Assembly (NCBI GenBank): GCA_017437755.1
Contig: JAFRXI010000013.1
Location: forward strand, 1-64,000
DNA length: 64,000 nucleotides
Origin: Bacteroidales bacterium
GTDB taxonomy: Bacteria; Bacteroidota; Bacteroidia; Bacteroidales; UBA932
Reading direction: 5' to 3'
The notes beneath the pieces are model-generated. The model was given only the letters and a program-made list of their open reading frames with translations. It was not told where the DNA came from and ran no database searches. Shown in pieces: positions 48,380-58,900 of this stretch. The translations under genes were made by a program, and so were the position numbers. Each line of letters begins with the position of its first letter. Within the stretch, counting starts at the first letter, position 1.

Positions 48380-49738
48380 ATGAAAAGAACATTCTCGATA
48401 GGCGGAGTCCATCCGCATGACAGCAAGATTTCACGCGGCTGCGCCATAGAACCGCTGCCGCTTCCCCCTACGGTTTATCTGTCTGTGGCACAGCATATCG
48501 GCGCTCCGGCAAAGCCTGTGGTAGCCCCCGGCGACAAGGTCAAGGTGGGCCAGGTGGTAGCCGAACCGGGCGGTTTCGTATCGGCCTTCATCCATTCTTC
48601 CGTATCCGGGACCGTCAAGTCCGTGGCCCCCAGGAAGGACCTTGCCGGAAACGAGGTGATGACCATCGAGATTGCCGTGGAGGGCGATGAATGGATGGAA
48701 GGGATCGACACGTCCGACACCATCCTGACCGAAATTCCCGACGACAACAAGGCAATAATTGAGAAAATCCGTCTCGGCGGAGTAGTCGGCCTGGGCGGAG
48801 CGACGTTCCCCACCCATGTCAAACTCTCGCCGCCTCCCGGTTCAAAGTGCGGGATGGTGATCATAAACGCCTGTGAGTGCGAGCCTTATCTTACATCCGA
48901 TTTCCGTACCCTTCTGGAGAAAGGGGAGCAGGTCGTGATAGGAGCCGCCATCCTCAGGCAGGTGATGGGCAACGTCCCCTGCACCATCGGTATCGAGGAG
49001 AACAAGCCCGAGGCCATTGAGCATATCAAAGCGGTTATTGAAAAACTGTCCAAGATTTCACCCAAGTATCAGGGAATCAGCGTCTTGAGCCTTAAGAAGA
49101 GATATCCTCAAGGAGGTGAGAAGCAGCTGATCGACGCCGTGATGCACCGCCAGGTGGGCTCTGGGGCCCTTCCCATCAGCGTGGGTGCGGTGGTCCAGAA
49201 CGTGGCAACCGCCCTTGCCGTGTATGACGCTGTACTGAAAAACAAGCCCATCGTGGACAATTCGGTCACCGTGACGGGTGAGTGCTTCCCCCGTCAGGCC
49301 AACCTGCTGGTGAGGGTGGGAACACCCCTGAGGTTCATCCTGGATTATCTGGGAGGCCTTCCCGAAAATGCGGTGAAGGTGATAAGCGGCGGTCCCATGA
49401 TGGGACGTGCCGTTTCCAACCTCGATGCCGCCACCCTCAAGGGAACCGGCGCCCTGCTGATGCTTACCGAGGCGCAGACCCGTCGTAAACCGGCTTCCAA
49501 CTGCATCCGGTGCGGCAAATGCGCCGATGCATGCCCTATGGGCCTGGAACCGTTCCTGCTGAACCGCCTCGCCAAGGTCGACGACCTTGAGGCCCTTGAG
49601 GCGAATGCCGTCCAGGACTGCATAGAGTGCGGCTGCTGCCTTTACAGCTGCCCGGCAAACATCCCTCTCCTTGACAATATCCGTCTGGCCAAAGGTGCCG
49701 TCCTGAGGGCCATTCGTGCACGTGCAACAAAAAAATAA
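48380..49738 (+). CDS. rnfC: Rnf complex subunit RnfC (NADH/FMN site)
   Basis: 452 residues. Peripheral subunit with the NuoF-like Rossmann/FMN region ('GVVGLGGATFPTHVKLSPP', 'IINACECEPYLTSD') from about residue 130, a SLBB domain (about 290-345) and two C-terminal 4Fe-4S motifs (CIRCGKCADACPMGL and CIECGCCLYSCPANI). It exchanges electrons with NAD+. There is 3 nt between rnfB and this gene. Confidence 0.95.
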   Translation: MKRTFSIGGVHPHDSKISRGCAIEPLPLPPTVYLSVAQHIGAPAKPVVAPGDKVKVGQVVAEPGGFVSAFIHSSVSGTVKSVAPRKDLAGNEVMTIEIAVEGDEWMEGIDTSDTILTEIPDDNKAIIEKIRLGGVVGLGGATFPTHVKLSPPPGSKCGMVIINACECEPYLTSDFRTLLEKGEQVVIGAAILRQVMGNVPCTIGIEENKPEAIEHIKAVIEKLSKISPKYQGISVLSLKKRYPQGGEKQLIDAVMHRQVGSGALPISVGAVVQNVATALAVYDAVLKNKPIVDNSVTVTGECFPRQANLLVRVGTPLRFILDYLGGLPENAVKVISGGPMMGRAVSNLDAATLKGTGALLMLTEAQTRRKPASNCIRCGKCADACPMGLEPFLLNRLAKVDDLEALEANAVQDCIECGCCLYSCPANIPLLDNIRLAKGAVLRAIRARATKK

Positions 49739-49747
49739 CAACAGATA

Positions 49748-50731
49748 ATGAGCAAACTCTTAGTTTCACCGTCGCCCCACATCCATTCCAAGGACTCCAC
49801 CAGGTCCCTGATGGCGGATGTGCTCATAGCCCTTGCCCCGGCTGTCGTGGCGTCGGTCGTGTTCTACGGATGGAGGGAATTGCTGCTGATGGGTGTCAGC
49901 GTGGCAACTTGCGTGCTGCTGGAATACCTCATTACCAGGTTCCTGATGAAGAAGCCGTCCACCGTGGGCGACCTCTCGGCCGTCATTACCGGCGTCCTCC
50001 TTGCCCTCAACGTGCCCTATACGCTTCCCTGGTGGATCATGGTGATAGGTGCCGTGGTGGCAATCGGCGTAGCCAAGATGACCTTCGGCGGAATCGGCCA
50101 GAACGTGTTCAATCCGGCTATAGTGGGCCGTGTCTTCCTGCTGGTTTCCTATCCTTCGCAAATGACGACCTGGAGCGCTCCCCAGGGACTTTTCGGTGCC
50201 GATGCGATTACCGGCGCCACCCCCCTCGGCGCAATAAAGGAAGGACTTCTGAAGGGTTCCAGCGTGCAGGACATCATGGCCGCCGGAGGATATGACTATT
50301 CCAGCATGCTGTTCGCAAACCTCGGCGGTTCCGCCGGCGAAGTCTGTGCGCTTGCCCTGCTGGCCGGTTTCGTGTACCTGCTCTGCCGCAGGGTGGTGAA
50401 GCCTTGGATTACCCTTTCCATCTTTGCCACGGTGGCCCTTACATCCCTCATTTTCTGGGGAATTAATCCTGCAAGGTTTACCGATCCACTATTCAACCTC
50501 CTCACCGGCGGTCTTATCCTGGGTGCCTGCTTCATGGCGACCGACTACGTTACTTCCCCTATGAGCAACTGGGGAGGAGTGGTCTTTGGCGTTGGGATAG
50601 GATTCCTTACGGTGATGATCCGTTACTTCGGGTCGTATCCCGAAGGCGTTTCCTTTGCAATCCTTATCATGAACTCGGTTGTTCCGCTTCTCAACAGGTG
50701 GTTCAAGCAGAAAAAATTCGGGAGGGCCTGA
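49748..50731 (+). CDS. rnfD: Rnf complex subunit RnfD (membrane flavoprotein)
   Basis: 327 residues, about eight to nine TM helices. The covalent FMN site is the Thr in DAITGATPLG (about residue 158). 'GGIGQNVFNPAIVGRVFLL' is typical of RnfD/NqrB. It is part of the ion-translocating path. Confidence 0.94.
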   Translation: MSKLLVSPSPHIHSKDSTRSLMADVLIALAPAVVASVVFYGWRELLLMGVSVATCVLLEYLITRFLMKKPSTVGDLSAVITGVLLALNVPYTLPWWIMVIGAVVAIGVAKMTFGGIGQNVFNPAIVGRVFLLVSYPSQMTTWSAPQGLFGADAITGATPLGAIKEGLLKGSSVQDIMAAGGYDYSSMLFANLGGSAGEVCALALLAGFVYLLCRRVVKPWITLSIFATVALTSLIFWGINPARFTDPLFNLLTGGLILGACFMATDYVTSPMSNWGGVVFGVGIGFLTVMIRYFGSYPEGVSFAILIMNSVVPLLNRWFKQKKFGRA

Positions 50732-50734
50732 TCC

Positions 50735-51343
50735 ATGGCGGCAAAATCCAATCTTTTGAACATGACTCTGGTCCTCACGCTGACCTGTCTGGTTTGTTCA
50801 GCCCTGCTGGCATTCGCCCATGCCCTCACCGAGGAGCCCATCCGCAAGGCCGCGGCCGACAAGCTTGACCGGGCCATCGCCGTGGTGGTCCCCGCATTTG
50901 ATTCGACTGAGGCCATGAAAGTGGAATGCGGCGGCACTGAGTCCAACTGCTACAAGGCCGTAAAGGACGGAGAAACAGTTGGTTACGCATTTGAGAGCAC
51001 CACTTCCGGATTTGGCGGAATGCTTACCGTCCTGGTTGGCATCACCCCCGACGGAAAGGTATACAACACCGATGTACTGGTGAACAACGAGACCCCAGGC
51101 CTCGGTGCGAAATGCACCGAGAAGAATTCCCTTTTCCGCACACAGTGGGAAGGGCTTGACCCGGCCGTGAAGATTCTCGCTGTCAAGCAGGACAACGGCG
51201 ACATCGACGCAATCACCGCGTCCACGATCACTTCCAGGGCCTATACCCTTGCGGTTTCAAATGCCCTTTCGGCCTTTGCCGCAATGGCCCCCGAGACTGG
51301 GGAACAGGCTCAAAACAATGAGGAGGGAATTGAAAATGAATAA
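50735..51343 (+). CDS. rnfG: Rnf complex subunit RnfG (FMN-binding)
   Basis: 202 residues. One N-terminal TM helix (LVLTLTCLVCSALLAFAHAL) and a periplasmic FMN_bind domain. The flavinylation motif is DAITASTITS near residue 160, which varies from the common SGAT by having AST but keeps the acceptor Thr. The C-terminal tail after residue 185 is acidic and Gln/Asn-rich. Confidence 0.93.
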   Translation: MAAKSNLLNMTLVLTLTCLVCSALLAFAHALTEEPIRKAAADKLDRAIAVVVPAFDSTEAMKVECGGTESNCYKAVKDGETVGYAFESTTSGFGGMLTVLVGITPDGKVYNTDVLVNNETPGLGAKCTEKNSLFRTQWEGLDPAVKILAVKQDNGDIDAITASTITSRAYTLAVSNALSAFAAMAPETGEQAQNNEEGIENE

Positions 51344-51923
51344 GTTGAAACTCATTACCAAGGGTTTTGTCAAGGACAATCCCACCTTTGTGCTGCTGCT
51401 TGGTATGTGCCCCACGCTGGCAACCACCACTTCGGCCGTCAACGGCCTGGGCATGGGACTTGCCACCCTTTTCGTGCTGGTGCTTTCCAACATGGCGATA
51501 TCGGCGGTTGCCAGGATAACCCCCGATAAGGTCCATATCCCCGTTTATATCGTCATAATCGCTTCGTTCGTTACGCTGTTGCAGTTCATGATGCAGGCCT
51601 ATACCCCGGCCATGTACGAGACCCTGGGGCTTTTCATCCCGCTCATCGTGGTGAACTGCATCGTGCTTGGTCGTGCCGAGGCCTTTGCCAGCCGCAACGG
51701 CGTGCTGGATTCGGCACTTGACGGCCTTGGCGTCGGACTCGGCTTCACCCTCAGCCTCACGGTGCTGGGTGCAGTCCGTGAAATCCTCGGCAGCGGCTCG
51801 GTTTTCGGGTGGAAGTTCATAACCGGTGATGCCATGCTTGCCTTTGTGATGGCCCCCGGAGCATTCCTCTGCCTGGGTTATCTGATGGTTCTGTTCAACA
51901 AGTTGACCAAGAAGGAGAAATAG
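51336..51923 (+). CDS. rnfE: Rnf complex subunit RnfE
   Basis: 195 residues from the ATG at 51336, which overlaps the rnfG stop by 8 nt and has a perfect AGGAGG 9 nt upstream (51321-51326), rare in this window. Six TM helices; '[20 protein letters not shown]' with its Cys is the conserved start of RnfE/NqrD. Confidence 0.94.
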   Translation: MNKLKLITKGFVKDNPTFVLLLGMCPTLATTTSAVNGLGMGLATLFVLVLSNMAISAVARITPDKVHIPVYIVIIASFVTLLQFMMQAYTPAMYETLGLFIPLIVVNCIVLGRAEAFASRNGVLDSALDGLGVGLGFTLSLTVLGAVREILGSGSVFGWKFITGDAMLAFVMAPGAFLCLGYLMVLFNKLTKKEK

Positions 51924-51925
51924 CC

Positions 51926-52528
51926 ATGGAGTATTTCCTCATTATAATTTCCGCGATATTCGTCAATAATATCGTCCTGGCGCAGTTCCTCGGGATCTGC
52001 CCCTACCTGGGAGTTTCCAACAAGCTCTCCACGGCAACCGGAATGTCGGGGGCGGTGTGCTTTGTCATCACCCTTGCCACCCTGGTAACCTTCCTCATCA
52101 ACAAATACCTGCTGATACCCTTCAACCTGGAGTTCCTCCAGACCATTGCCTTCATCCTGGTGATTGCGGCCCTGGTCCAGATGGTGGAGATCGTGCTGAA
52201 GAAGATAAGCCCTTCGCTGTATTCCGCGCTCGGTATCTTCCTTCCCCTGATTACCACCAACTGCGCTGTCCTGGGCGTGGCCATCAATGTGGTCACCAAG
52301 CAGTTCACCTTCGGGCAGGAGGCTCATTGGCTGAACCTGGGAGAGGCGCTGGTGTACGCTTTTGCCACCTCGCTCGGTTACGGACTTGCAATGGTGATCT
52401 TTGCCGGACTGCGTGAGCATCTTTCGCTGAACGACGTTCCCAAGGCGTTCAAGGGGGTTCCCATCGCACTCGTTACCGTCGGGATCCTCGCCCTTGCATT
52501 CATGGGCTTCAGCGGCATGGTCAAATAG
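51926..52528 (+). CDS. rnfA: Rnf complex subunit RnfA
   Basis: 200 residues, six TM helices. '[20 protein letters not shown]' and '[16 protein letters not shown]' are the paired half-motifs that RnfA shares with RnfE in inverted topology. It closes the rnf operon; its last 8 nt overlap the convergent acyltransferase gene. Confidence 0.95.
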   Translation: MEYFLIIISAIFVNNIVLAQFLGICPYLGVSNKLSTATGMSGAVCFVITLATLVTFLINKYLLIPFNLEFLQTIAFILVIAALVQMVEIVLKKISPSLYSALGIFLPLITTNCAVLGVAINVVTKQFTFGQEAHWLNLGEALVYAFATSLGYGLAMVIFAGLREHLSLNDVPKAFKGVPIALVTVGILALAFMGFSGMVK

Positions 52529-53663
52529 TGGAAGGAGCGTTGTCCACTGGTGTGGCGTAGATTGAGAGCAGGATGTCCCTGAGCTGCTCCACATCGTAGG
52601 AATCGTATTTTGAAAGCTCGGAAAGGTGGTCCTCAAAGGCCGCCTTTTCCTCTTTTGTATAGAGGTGGGCATAACTGTGCCGGCCGAAGCGTATGTCGTG
52701 GGCAATGTAGTTGTTGGGCCACATCCGGTAGGCCCCCCTTATCCTGTGGTCGATGAGCGAAGCGACCTCTCGGTTGTACCGGCTGTTGACAAGGTGGTCC
52801 AGCGATAGAAGTTCGTCCCTGCCGATGGGATTGCAAAGACTGATGTGGATACGTCCCTTGGGCTGGATAATGCCCTGGATTATGCTGGCCAGGTCCTCTC
52901 CTGGCTTCTTGATATAGGCCCTCCTCGAGGTCTCGTACAGTTCCAGCACCTTCAGTATGTCGCACGGCTCCCACTCATAGGATATGGACATCGGAACGAT
53001 GTTGAGTGACGCCAGCGCCTCCACCTTGTCGTCGGGCAGGCTCATCCCCAGCATCTTCACAAGGCCCTGGTCGGTGGTGTCGTTCCCGTCCTTGGTCCTG
53101 CCGTTCCGCTGGGCGATCCAGACGCTCTGGCGCCTTACGGTGATCGTTTCCCTGATATATTCCGACAGTCTCCTTGATCCGAGCAGGAATTCCTTCACCG
53201 AGGAGGCCGTAGACGGTCTTTCCACCCGGAACATCTTATTGGATTTTCCAAAGTCGATCACGAATTGGCCCTGCATCAGGTTGGCCCCGAAGGTTATTTC
53301 CGGTGTTTCTATGTCCCTGCAGGCCATCGCCCAGGTGAGGATGGCGGCGTCCAGGGCTATGTCCCTGTGGTTGGAGATGAAAAGGTACCGCCCGTCAGCG
53401 GGAAGGGTGTCCAGCCCGTCGAAGGTTACCCCTCCGGTGGTCTTTTCCACGATGGAGCCTATTGCCGGCTTCATGAAGATATGCTGGAAATCATGGGTGG
53501 TCCTGACTCCGGCAAGGTCTTTCCTGACATCTTCCACCCTCCTCTCAGGGAAGAGGAAGTCGGATATGAGCCTGAAGGTGGGATTTGACGCAATCCTCTC
53601 CATCGCGGCGGGGATTTCCGGGTCGCGGTAAGGCCTTATGTCGTCAAAGGAGTCGGGGATCAT
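52521..53663 (-). CDS. Glycerophospholipid acyltransferase-like protein
   Basis: 380 residues, no signal peptide. It has a PlsC/PlsB-type core: '[16 protein letters not shown]' as block I, '[11 protein letters not shown]', and '[15 protein letters not shown]' as the block-III counterpart. The His and Asp in block I are separated by five residues, not the usual four (HX4D); I believe this form is typical of the Bacteroidota subfamily. It likely transfers an acyl group to a glycerolipid or to a product of the aryl-polyene-like cluster. Its start overlaps the stop of the ligase gene by 4 nt. It converges with rnfA with an 8-nt overlap and no terminator between. Confidence 0.78.
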   Translation of the reverse strand: MIPDSFDDIRPYRDPEIPAAMERIASNPTFRLISDFLFPERRVEDVRKDLAGVRTTHDFQHIFMKPAIGSIVEKTTGGVTFDGLDTLPADGRYLFISNHRDIALDAAILTWAMACRDIETPEITFGANLMQGQFVIDFGKSNKMFRVERPSTASSVKEFLLGSRRLSEYIRETITVRRQSVWIAQRNGRTKDGNDTTDQGLVKMLGMSLPDDKVEALASLNIVPMSISYEWEPCDILKVLELYETSRRAYIKKPGEDLASIIQGIIQPKGRIHISLCNPIGRDELLSLDHLVNSRYNREVASLIDHRIRGAYRMWPNNYIAHDIRFGRHSYAHLYTKEEKAAFEDHLSELSKYDSYDVEQLRDILLSIYATPVDNAPSTI

Positions 53664-54958
53664 TGCTTTTTCCGGTTGTCGATGAACTTGACCGGCTTGC
53701 GGGATGTGGCCGGGTAGTTTATGGCGGCGATTTCGGGGACGGGGCAGACCTCGATCCTGGGCGCCACGCGGATCCTTGAGCGGAAGCGGTCCTTGAGATC
53801 CTTGACCGGGTCGAAAGGCGGGGTGTACTTGAGTCCCAGACGGACCACCACGTCGTCGGTCCCTGCCTCGCTGTCCTGGACGATAACCACGTAATTCTCA
53901 ACATATTCCGTATTGTCCAGCACGTCGTTCACGGCAGGCGGGTAAAGGGTGGTTCCCTTTAGCTTTATCATATTGTTCTTGCGGCCCACAAGGGGAGTGA
54001 GGCGGTACGACCAGCGGCCGCACCTGCAATGCCCGGTCCTCTTTGCAGCCATGTCGCCGGTTCGGAATCTCAACAGAGGCATTCCTTCCACTCCAAGGGT
54101 GGTGACCACTATCTCGCCGGTCTCGCCGTCTGGAACAGGCATGTCGTCCTCGCCGATGATTTCCACGATGATCAGTTCCGGATGGACGTGTCCGCCCTGG
54201 CCGTATGGGCATTCTGAGAACGTGGCGCCCATCTCGGTGGACGAGTAGGTGGCAAAGAGGTCCACATCCCATTTCTCCTTGATCTTGCGTCCAAGGAGGT
54301 TGAGGTTGAAGTCCTGGTCGCGAAGGCCCTCGCCGATGCCTATTATCCTGCGGATGCTGCTGGACCTGTAATCTATCCCATGCTCCTCGGCATACTGTAT
54401 CAGCCTGAGAATGAACGAGGGAACACACATTATGGTATCGGGCTCGAGCCTCCGGATGGTGTCCCACTGCAGCTCGGGGATTCCGTTCCCAACCCTGATG
54501 ACACCTGCTCCCAGTTCCCTCAGGCCAAGGAAATATGCCATCCCGGCCATGAAGCGTTTGTCGAGGGTGGTCATCAGCTGGACCCTGTCTCCAGGGCGGA
54601 CGCCGGCGCATTCAAACGATTTCTTCTCGTTGAGGGCAAGCCTTTGGAGGTCTTTCTCGGTGCATCCGAAGGTCACAGGCTCGCCGAGGGTGCCGGAGGT
54701 CGTGACAAAGTCGATTATCCTGGACTTGGGGCAGCACAGGAACTCGTCGCCGAACAGCTGGAGGTCCTTTTTCTCGGTAAAGGGGATCTTCACCAGGTCC
54801 TCGATGTGGCGTATCCTCCCGATGTCGATTCCGTAGGAGGAAAACATCCTCTGATAGTACTTGGAGTTATCCTTCAGGTATGCAAGTGCCTGATGGAGAA
54901 GACCTTCCTGAAATGCCTTGATTTCGTCCGGGGGCCTGAATTCTATATCCGTTGCCAT
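53660..54958 (-). CDS. PaaK-type AMP-forming ligase
   Basis: 432 residues. A phenylacetate-CoA-ligase-like adenylating enzyme with the ATP loop FVTTSGTLGEPVTFG (about residue 90), the middle motif YSSTEMGATFSE (about residue 240) and RFRTGDMAAK. The C-terminal subdomain begins at about 325 with VGRKNNMIKLKG. It activates an (aryl) carboxylic acid as acyl-AMP for loading onto CoA or ACP. Aryl polyene clusters carry such an AMP ligase (ApeH role). It has its own -7 box and is followed by the acyltransferase with a 4-nt overlap. Substrate is inferred from context only. Confidence 0.82.
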   Translation of the reverse strand: MATDIEFRPPDEIKAFQEGLLHQALAYLKDNSKYYQRMFSSYGIDIGRIRHIEDLVKIPFTEKKDLQLFGDEFLCCPKSRIIDFVTTSGTLGEPVTFGCTEKDLQRLALNEKKSFECAGVRPGDRVQLMTTLDKRFMAGMAYFLGLRELGAGVIRVGNGIPELQWDTIRRLEPDTIMCVPSFILRLIQYAEEHGIDYRSSSIRRIIGIGEGLRDQDFNLNLLGRKIKEKWDVDLFATYSSTEMGATFSECPYGQGGHVHPELIIVEIIGEDDMPVPDGETGEIVVTTLGVEGMPLLRFRTGDMAAKRTGHCRCGRWSYRLTPLVGRKNNMIKLKGTTLYPPAVNDVLDNTEYVENYVVIVQDSEAGTDDVVVRLGLKYTPPFDPVKDLKDRFRSRIRVAPRIEVCPVPEIAAINYPATSRKPVKFIDNRKKQ

Positions 54959-54965
54959 AATGAGA

Positions 54966-54973
54966 CAAATATA
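54966..54973 (-). promoter_or_regulatory. -7 box of the ligase-acyltransferase pair
   Basis: TATATTTG on the minus strand, 7 nt before the ATG at 54958. The -33 position has CTG instead of TTG. It would give a very short leader and allows expression apart from the upstream cluster. Confidence 0.45.
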
Positions 54974-54984
54974 ACAACTTCAAA

Positions 54985-55902
54985 TCATCTTTCCAGCACC
55001 GATCCCAGCCAATCGAGGAAAAGGTCCTGCCAGCCAGATGTGTTGGAATCCTGCTTTGTGATATCGGCTCCGAAGCCGTGTCCGCCGGTTTCATACAGGG
55101 TCCAGAGGTGCGGGACTCCTTTTTCAGTGAGGGCTGAGTCCAGCAGGGCGGAGTTCTCCCACCGGACCACAGGGTCATCCTTGCAGTTGAGGAGGAACAC
55201 CGGAGGGCAGCCGGCCGGAATATGCTTTTCCAGCGACATGGAATCCCTCAGGGCCCGGTTCCGGGTGCGGCCTTCACCGAGAAGGCCCCTTCTGGAGCGC
55301 CTGTGGGCGTATCTTTCGTCGGAAAAGGTCACCACCGGGTATACCGGAGCCACAAAGTCCGGGGCGGGACTGGCGGTGATGTCCACCCCCTTGGCCCTCA
55401 GGAAACCCTCGTGGGGGAAGACGGCGGAACTCATTGCCAGGTGGCCTCCGGCCGAAAAGCCCATGACCCCTATCCTGGACGGGTCGATACCGAATTCTCC
55501 GGCCCTGGTCCTGACGGTCATGATAGCCATCTGCAGGTCGGCTATCATGTCGGGGTGGCGCCGCCGACGGGATATGGCCCTGGAGCCCGTAATGAAATCA
55601 CCCGCGCCGCCTACCCTGTATTTCAGGACAAAGGCGGTGATGCCTTTTGAGGAGAGCCAGCGCGCAACGCTCTCGCCTTCGGCCTCCATGTCGTGCCAGA
55701 AGTAACTTCCTCCGGGGCAGACGATTATGCATGTCCCTGAGCCTTGAACCTCAGCCGGAAAGGGATACAGCAGCACTCCGGCGGCCCGTTCGAGGGTCCC
55801 TTCCCATATCCTTACCGGAGCAATGGGAGAGTGGACCTTGCCGCGGGCCGAGGCCACAATGGCGCCCAGCAGGACAAGCAGTATGGCGGCAATCCTTTTC
55901 AT
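54985..55902 (-). CDS. Secreted alpha/beta-hydrolase (acetylesterase/lipase-like)
   Basis: 305 residues with a signal peptide (RIAAILLVLLGAIVASARG). The fold is shown by the oxyanion 'IVCPGGSYFWHDMEAEG', nucleophile elbow GVMGFSAGGHLAMSS (Ser about 156), an Asp in NCKDDPVV and the His in ETGGHGFG. It is of the BD-FAE/esterase-like group that removes acyl groups from glycans or lipids. It starts within the stop of the exporter gene (ATGA), so it belongs to the cluster operon and might trim an acyl or ester group from the exported product. Confidence 0.82.
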   Translation of the reverse strand: MKRIAAILLVLLGAIVASARGKVHSPIAPVRIWEGTLERAAGVLLYPFPAEVQGSGTCIIVCPGGSYFWHDMEAEGESVARWLSSKGITAFVLKYRVGGAGDFITGSRAISRRRRHPDMIADLQMAIMTVRTRAGEFGIDPSRIGVMGFSAGGHLAMSSAVFPHEGFLRAKGVDITASPAPDFVAPVYPVVTFSDERYAHRRSRRGLLGEGRTRNRALRDSMSLEKHIPAGCPPVFLLNCKDDPVVRWENSALLDSALTEKGVPHLWTLYETGGHGFGADITKQDSNTSGWQDLFLDWLGSVLER

Positions 55903-58900
55903 AGTGCTATGGTAAGGTCGGCTTGAGGCGCGGCGGCACCTTCTTCAAGCAGGATGTGATGCAGGTTCCCGGGTACCAGGGAGCACCGGAGGGCCGTAAG
56001 GTGCTTCTCCTCGTCCATCTCGCAGGCAAATACCCCGATATCTTTCCTGGAAAGGGCAAGGAGCAGGGCGAATACCCCGCATCCGCTGCCCGTTACGGTA
56101 ATGGTAGCAGTGCCTGAGGGGATTTCTTCGATTTGTTGGAAGACCTTCTTTTTCAGGTATTTCCTGACCTCCGCCGCACTGTCGGAACCTTTGTATAGAT
56201 ACTGTGACCTGACGATGGGGGCATTGTATGACGGCGTCTCCCTCTGCACCCTGATTCCTTCATACCACCGGATGTAGTGCTGCCTGAAAGAGCGGGCTTC
56301 GGCCTTTAGGTCGTCCGAAACTGTGTTGAAGGGCCGTCTTTGCCCTATTTCCAGTGATATGCAGGCCTTCTGGAACGATAGTTCCCGCTTTGGAAGCATG
56401 TAACCGAATCCGTGGATGCATAGCGGAAGGATGTCCAGTCCAAGGTCCCTTGCCATGAGGAAGACGCCCCTGTGGAAACGCTGGATGCTGCAGTCGGGGC
56501 TTCTGGTCCCCTCGGGGAATACCGCTATCGAGTAGCCCCTTGCCACCAGGTCCCTGAGCTTGTCAAGGTTCTCAGAATACCCCTTTGAGATGGGGTAGAA
56601 TTCGGCCTTGTGGATGAGATAGCCGTAAAAAGGATTGTTCCACACCCAGTCGTTGGTCAGGAGTATGACCTTTGGCGTAAGCGCCAGTATGGAAAGAACG
56701 TCAAGATGTGACTGATGGTTGCAGGTTATGACGGCGGGCTTTGTAAAGTCCTCCCCATAAGGGTTGTATACCTTGTATTTTCCACCGGGAAGGCACCGGA
56801 GGGCGAACCTGGAAACGTTTTGTATTGCCTTGTGGTAGAAGAGGTTCCGTTTTTCGGAGCGAGGAACCAGCAGGAACAGCAGGGCCGCTGCCGGTGTCAG
56901 GACGAGCATCGCCAGCAGGAACAGCAGCAGTTCTCCTCCGGTGGTGACCAGGCTGCCGGCAGTCAGCGGATGGACCCTTTCCTCTCCGTTTTTCCTGGTC
57001 AGGAACCGGAACACCACCGGAGGAAGGTAGCAGGCCATGACCACCACCGCAAACATGCCTATGACGGTGACCTGACCCAGGGAGCGCATGGCCGGATGCC
57101 TCGACACTATCAGGGAACCAATACCGATGAACATGATAAGGGCCGAGAGCACCACGGTGTTCCTCCATGAATGGAGTATCTTCTTACCCGTGGCCCTTTC
57201 GTATATCAGCCCTTCCGTGATGAAGATTGTATAGTCGTCGCCCTGTCCGAAGATGAAAGTAGCCAGGATTATGTTGACTATGTTGAAGGAGATGCCTCCC
57301 AGGTGCATCATCCCCAGTATCCATACCCAGGCGGCGGCAAGCGGAAGGAATGCCATTATGGCAAGTTCCAGGGAGCCCAGCGACAGTACCAGGAAGATGA
57401 ATACGATGGCGCTGCAAAGGGTTCCCACGGTGTTGAAATCATCTCCCAGCAGCGATACTATTCCGGATCCGGCATCGCTTGCGGAAAAGACGAAGCAGCC
57501 CTCCGGGACGCTTGCCGCCTTTACCGTTCCGACTGACGACGGGTTTACAAGGAGTCGGTTTACTATCCTTGTCCGGCCTTCGCCGGGGAAGAACATGGAG
57601 GCTCCTACGGTTGATGTAACAGGCTCGAAATAAGATACTTCCTGAACCTTCCAATTCTTTTCCAGAATATTGAGGAAGGGCCCGAAGGCATCCTCGGCAA
57701 AGCCGAGCGAGGCGGCTTCCCTGCGGAAAACGGAAAAGTCATCCTGGTGGCCTTTCCTGAATGAATCCCAGAGAGTCAGCCTTTCTTCCTGTTCCTTCCT
57801 TGAAGGAAGCAGCGGGGCGATGCTGACGGCGTCCCCTGGAAGCGACTGGAGCAGCATGCGGTTCGCCTCCAGCGCATGGTCAGGGGTGTCGCCCTCGGCA
57901 ACGGCATATACGGTTACTGTGCCGTCGGGGTTTTCCCCCAGCGTGGACAGGACTTCGAATCCTTTCTCCTGTGAAGGAGTCATGTAGTTGATATTGTGAA
58001 GGTCCGCGTCGAACGAGGTCTTGCGGCTCTCCCAGGCCAGGAAGGCGGTCAGCAGCAGGAAACCGGTGAGTATCAGCCCCCTGGTTCTCTTTCCGGGATT
58101 GAAGAACCGTCCCAGATCGAGTTTGAGGGTTTGCCTTGGCGAGGTCTCGCCGGGGATGAAAACCGGCAGGAAGACCAGCACGAACACGATGGTTCCCACA
58201 AGGGTCATGGCACCGATGAAACCAAACTCGTGCATGGCATCGGCCTTCAGGAGCATCAGCGACAGGAATGCGCCCACCGTTGTGACATTGCCCACCAGCA
58301 GAGGCATTATCTGGTCCTTGAGGGCCTTCCTGCGGTCTTTCTGGAACTTCAGGTGGTCCACATAATGCAACGGATAGTTGGCTGCGATACCTATTATCAT
58401 GGAACCTATTCCAAGGACTATAACCGATACAGTCCGCTTGAATAGGGCGATAAGGCCAAGCGCGAAAAGGGCTCCGCAGAGTATGGAGACCATTATCCAC
58501 ACCACGTCCGACACCCTTTTGAACGAAAGGTGGAGTACGATCAGTATAAGTACCAGGGCCAGCGATATGGCAAGGATGCTGTCTTTCTTGATCCTGGAGG
58601 CGTTCTCAACTGCCACCAGGGGGCCTCCGGTTGCAGATACCGATACTTCCGGGTTCTCTTCCATGGCAGCCTCCGAGACCTGCCTGACAAGGCTTGCGAG
58701 AAGGGCGTTGTTGCCGGATTCACCTCCTCCGAAAGGGGAGTTGAAGAATATGATTCCCGTGCTTCCGTCAGGTGTGAAGAGGTAGCCATCCTCTATCCTG
58801 GCTCCGCTTTGGGGGATTGCCGAGGAGAGTTTCCGGAGTACGGGCGAGAACAGACCCAGCGGATCCGCCCTCATAACCTGGGTTGCGGGTCCGGAGACGG

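Noticed and set aside
54380-55705. 441-codon plus-strand frame across the ligase and esterase genes
   Set aside because: It spans two well-supported opposite-strand genes and the promoter between them, with low-complexity composition.
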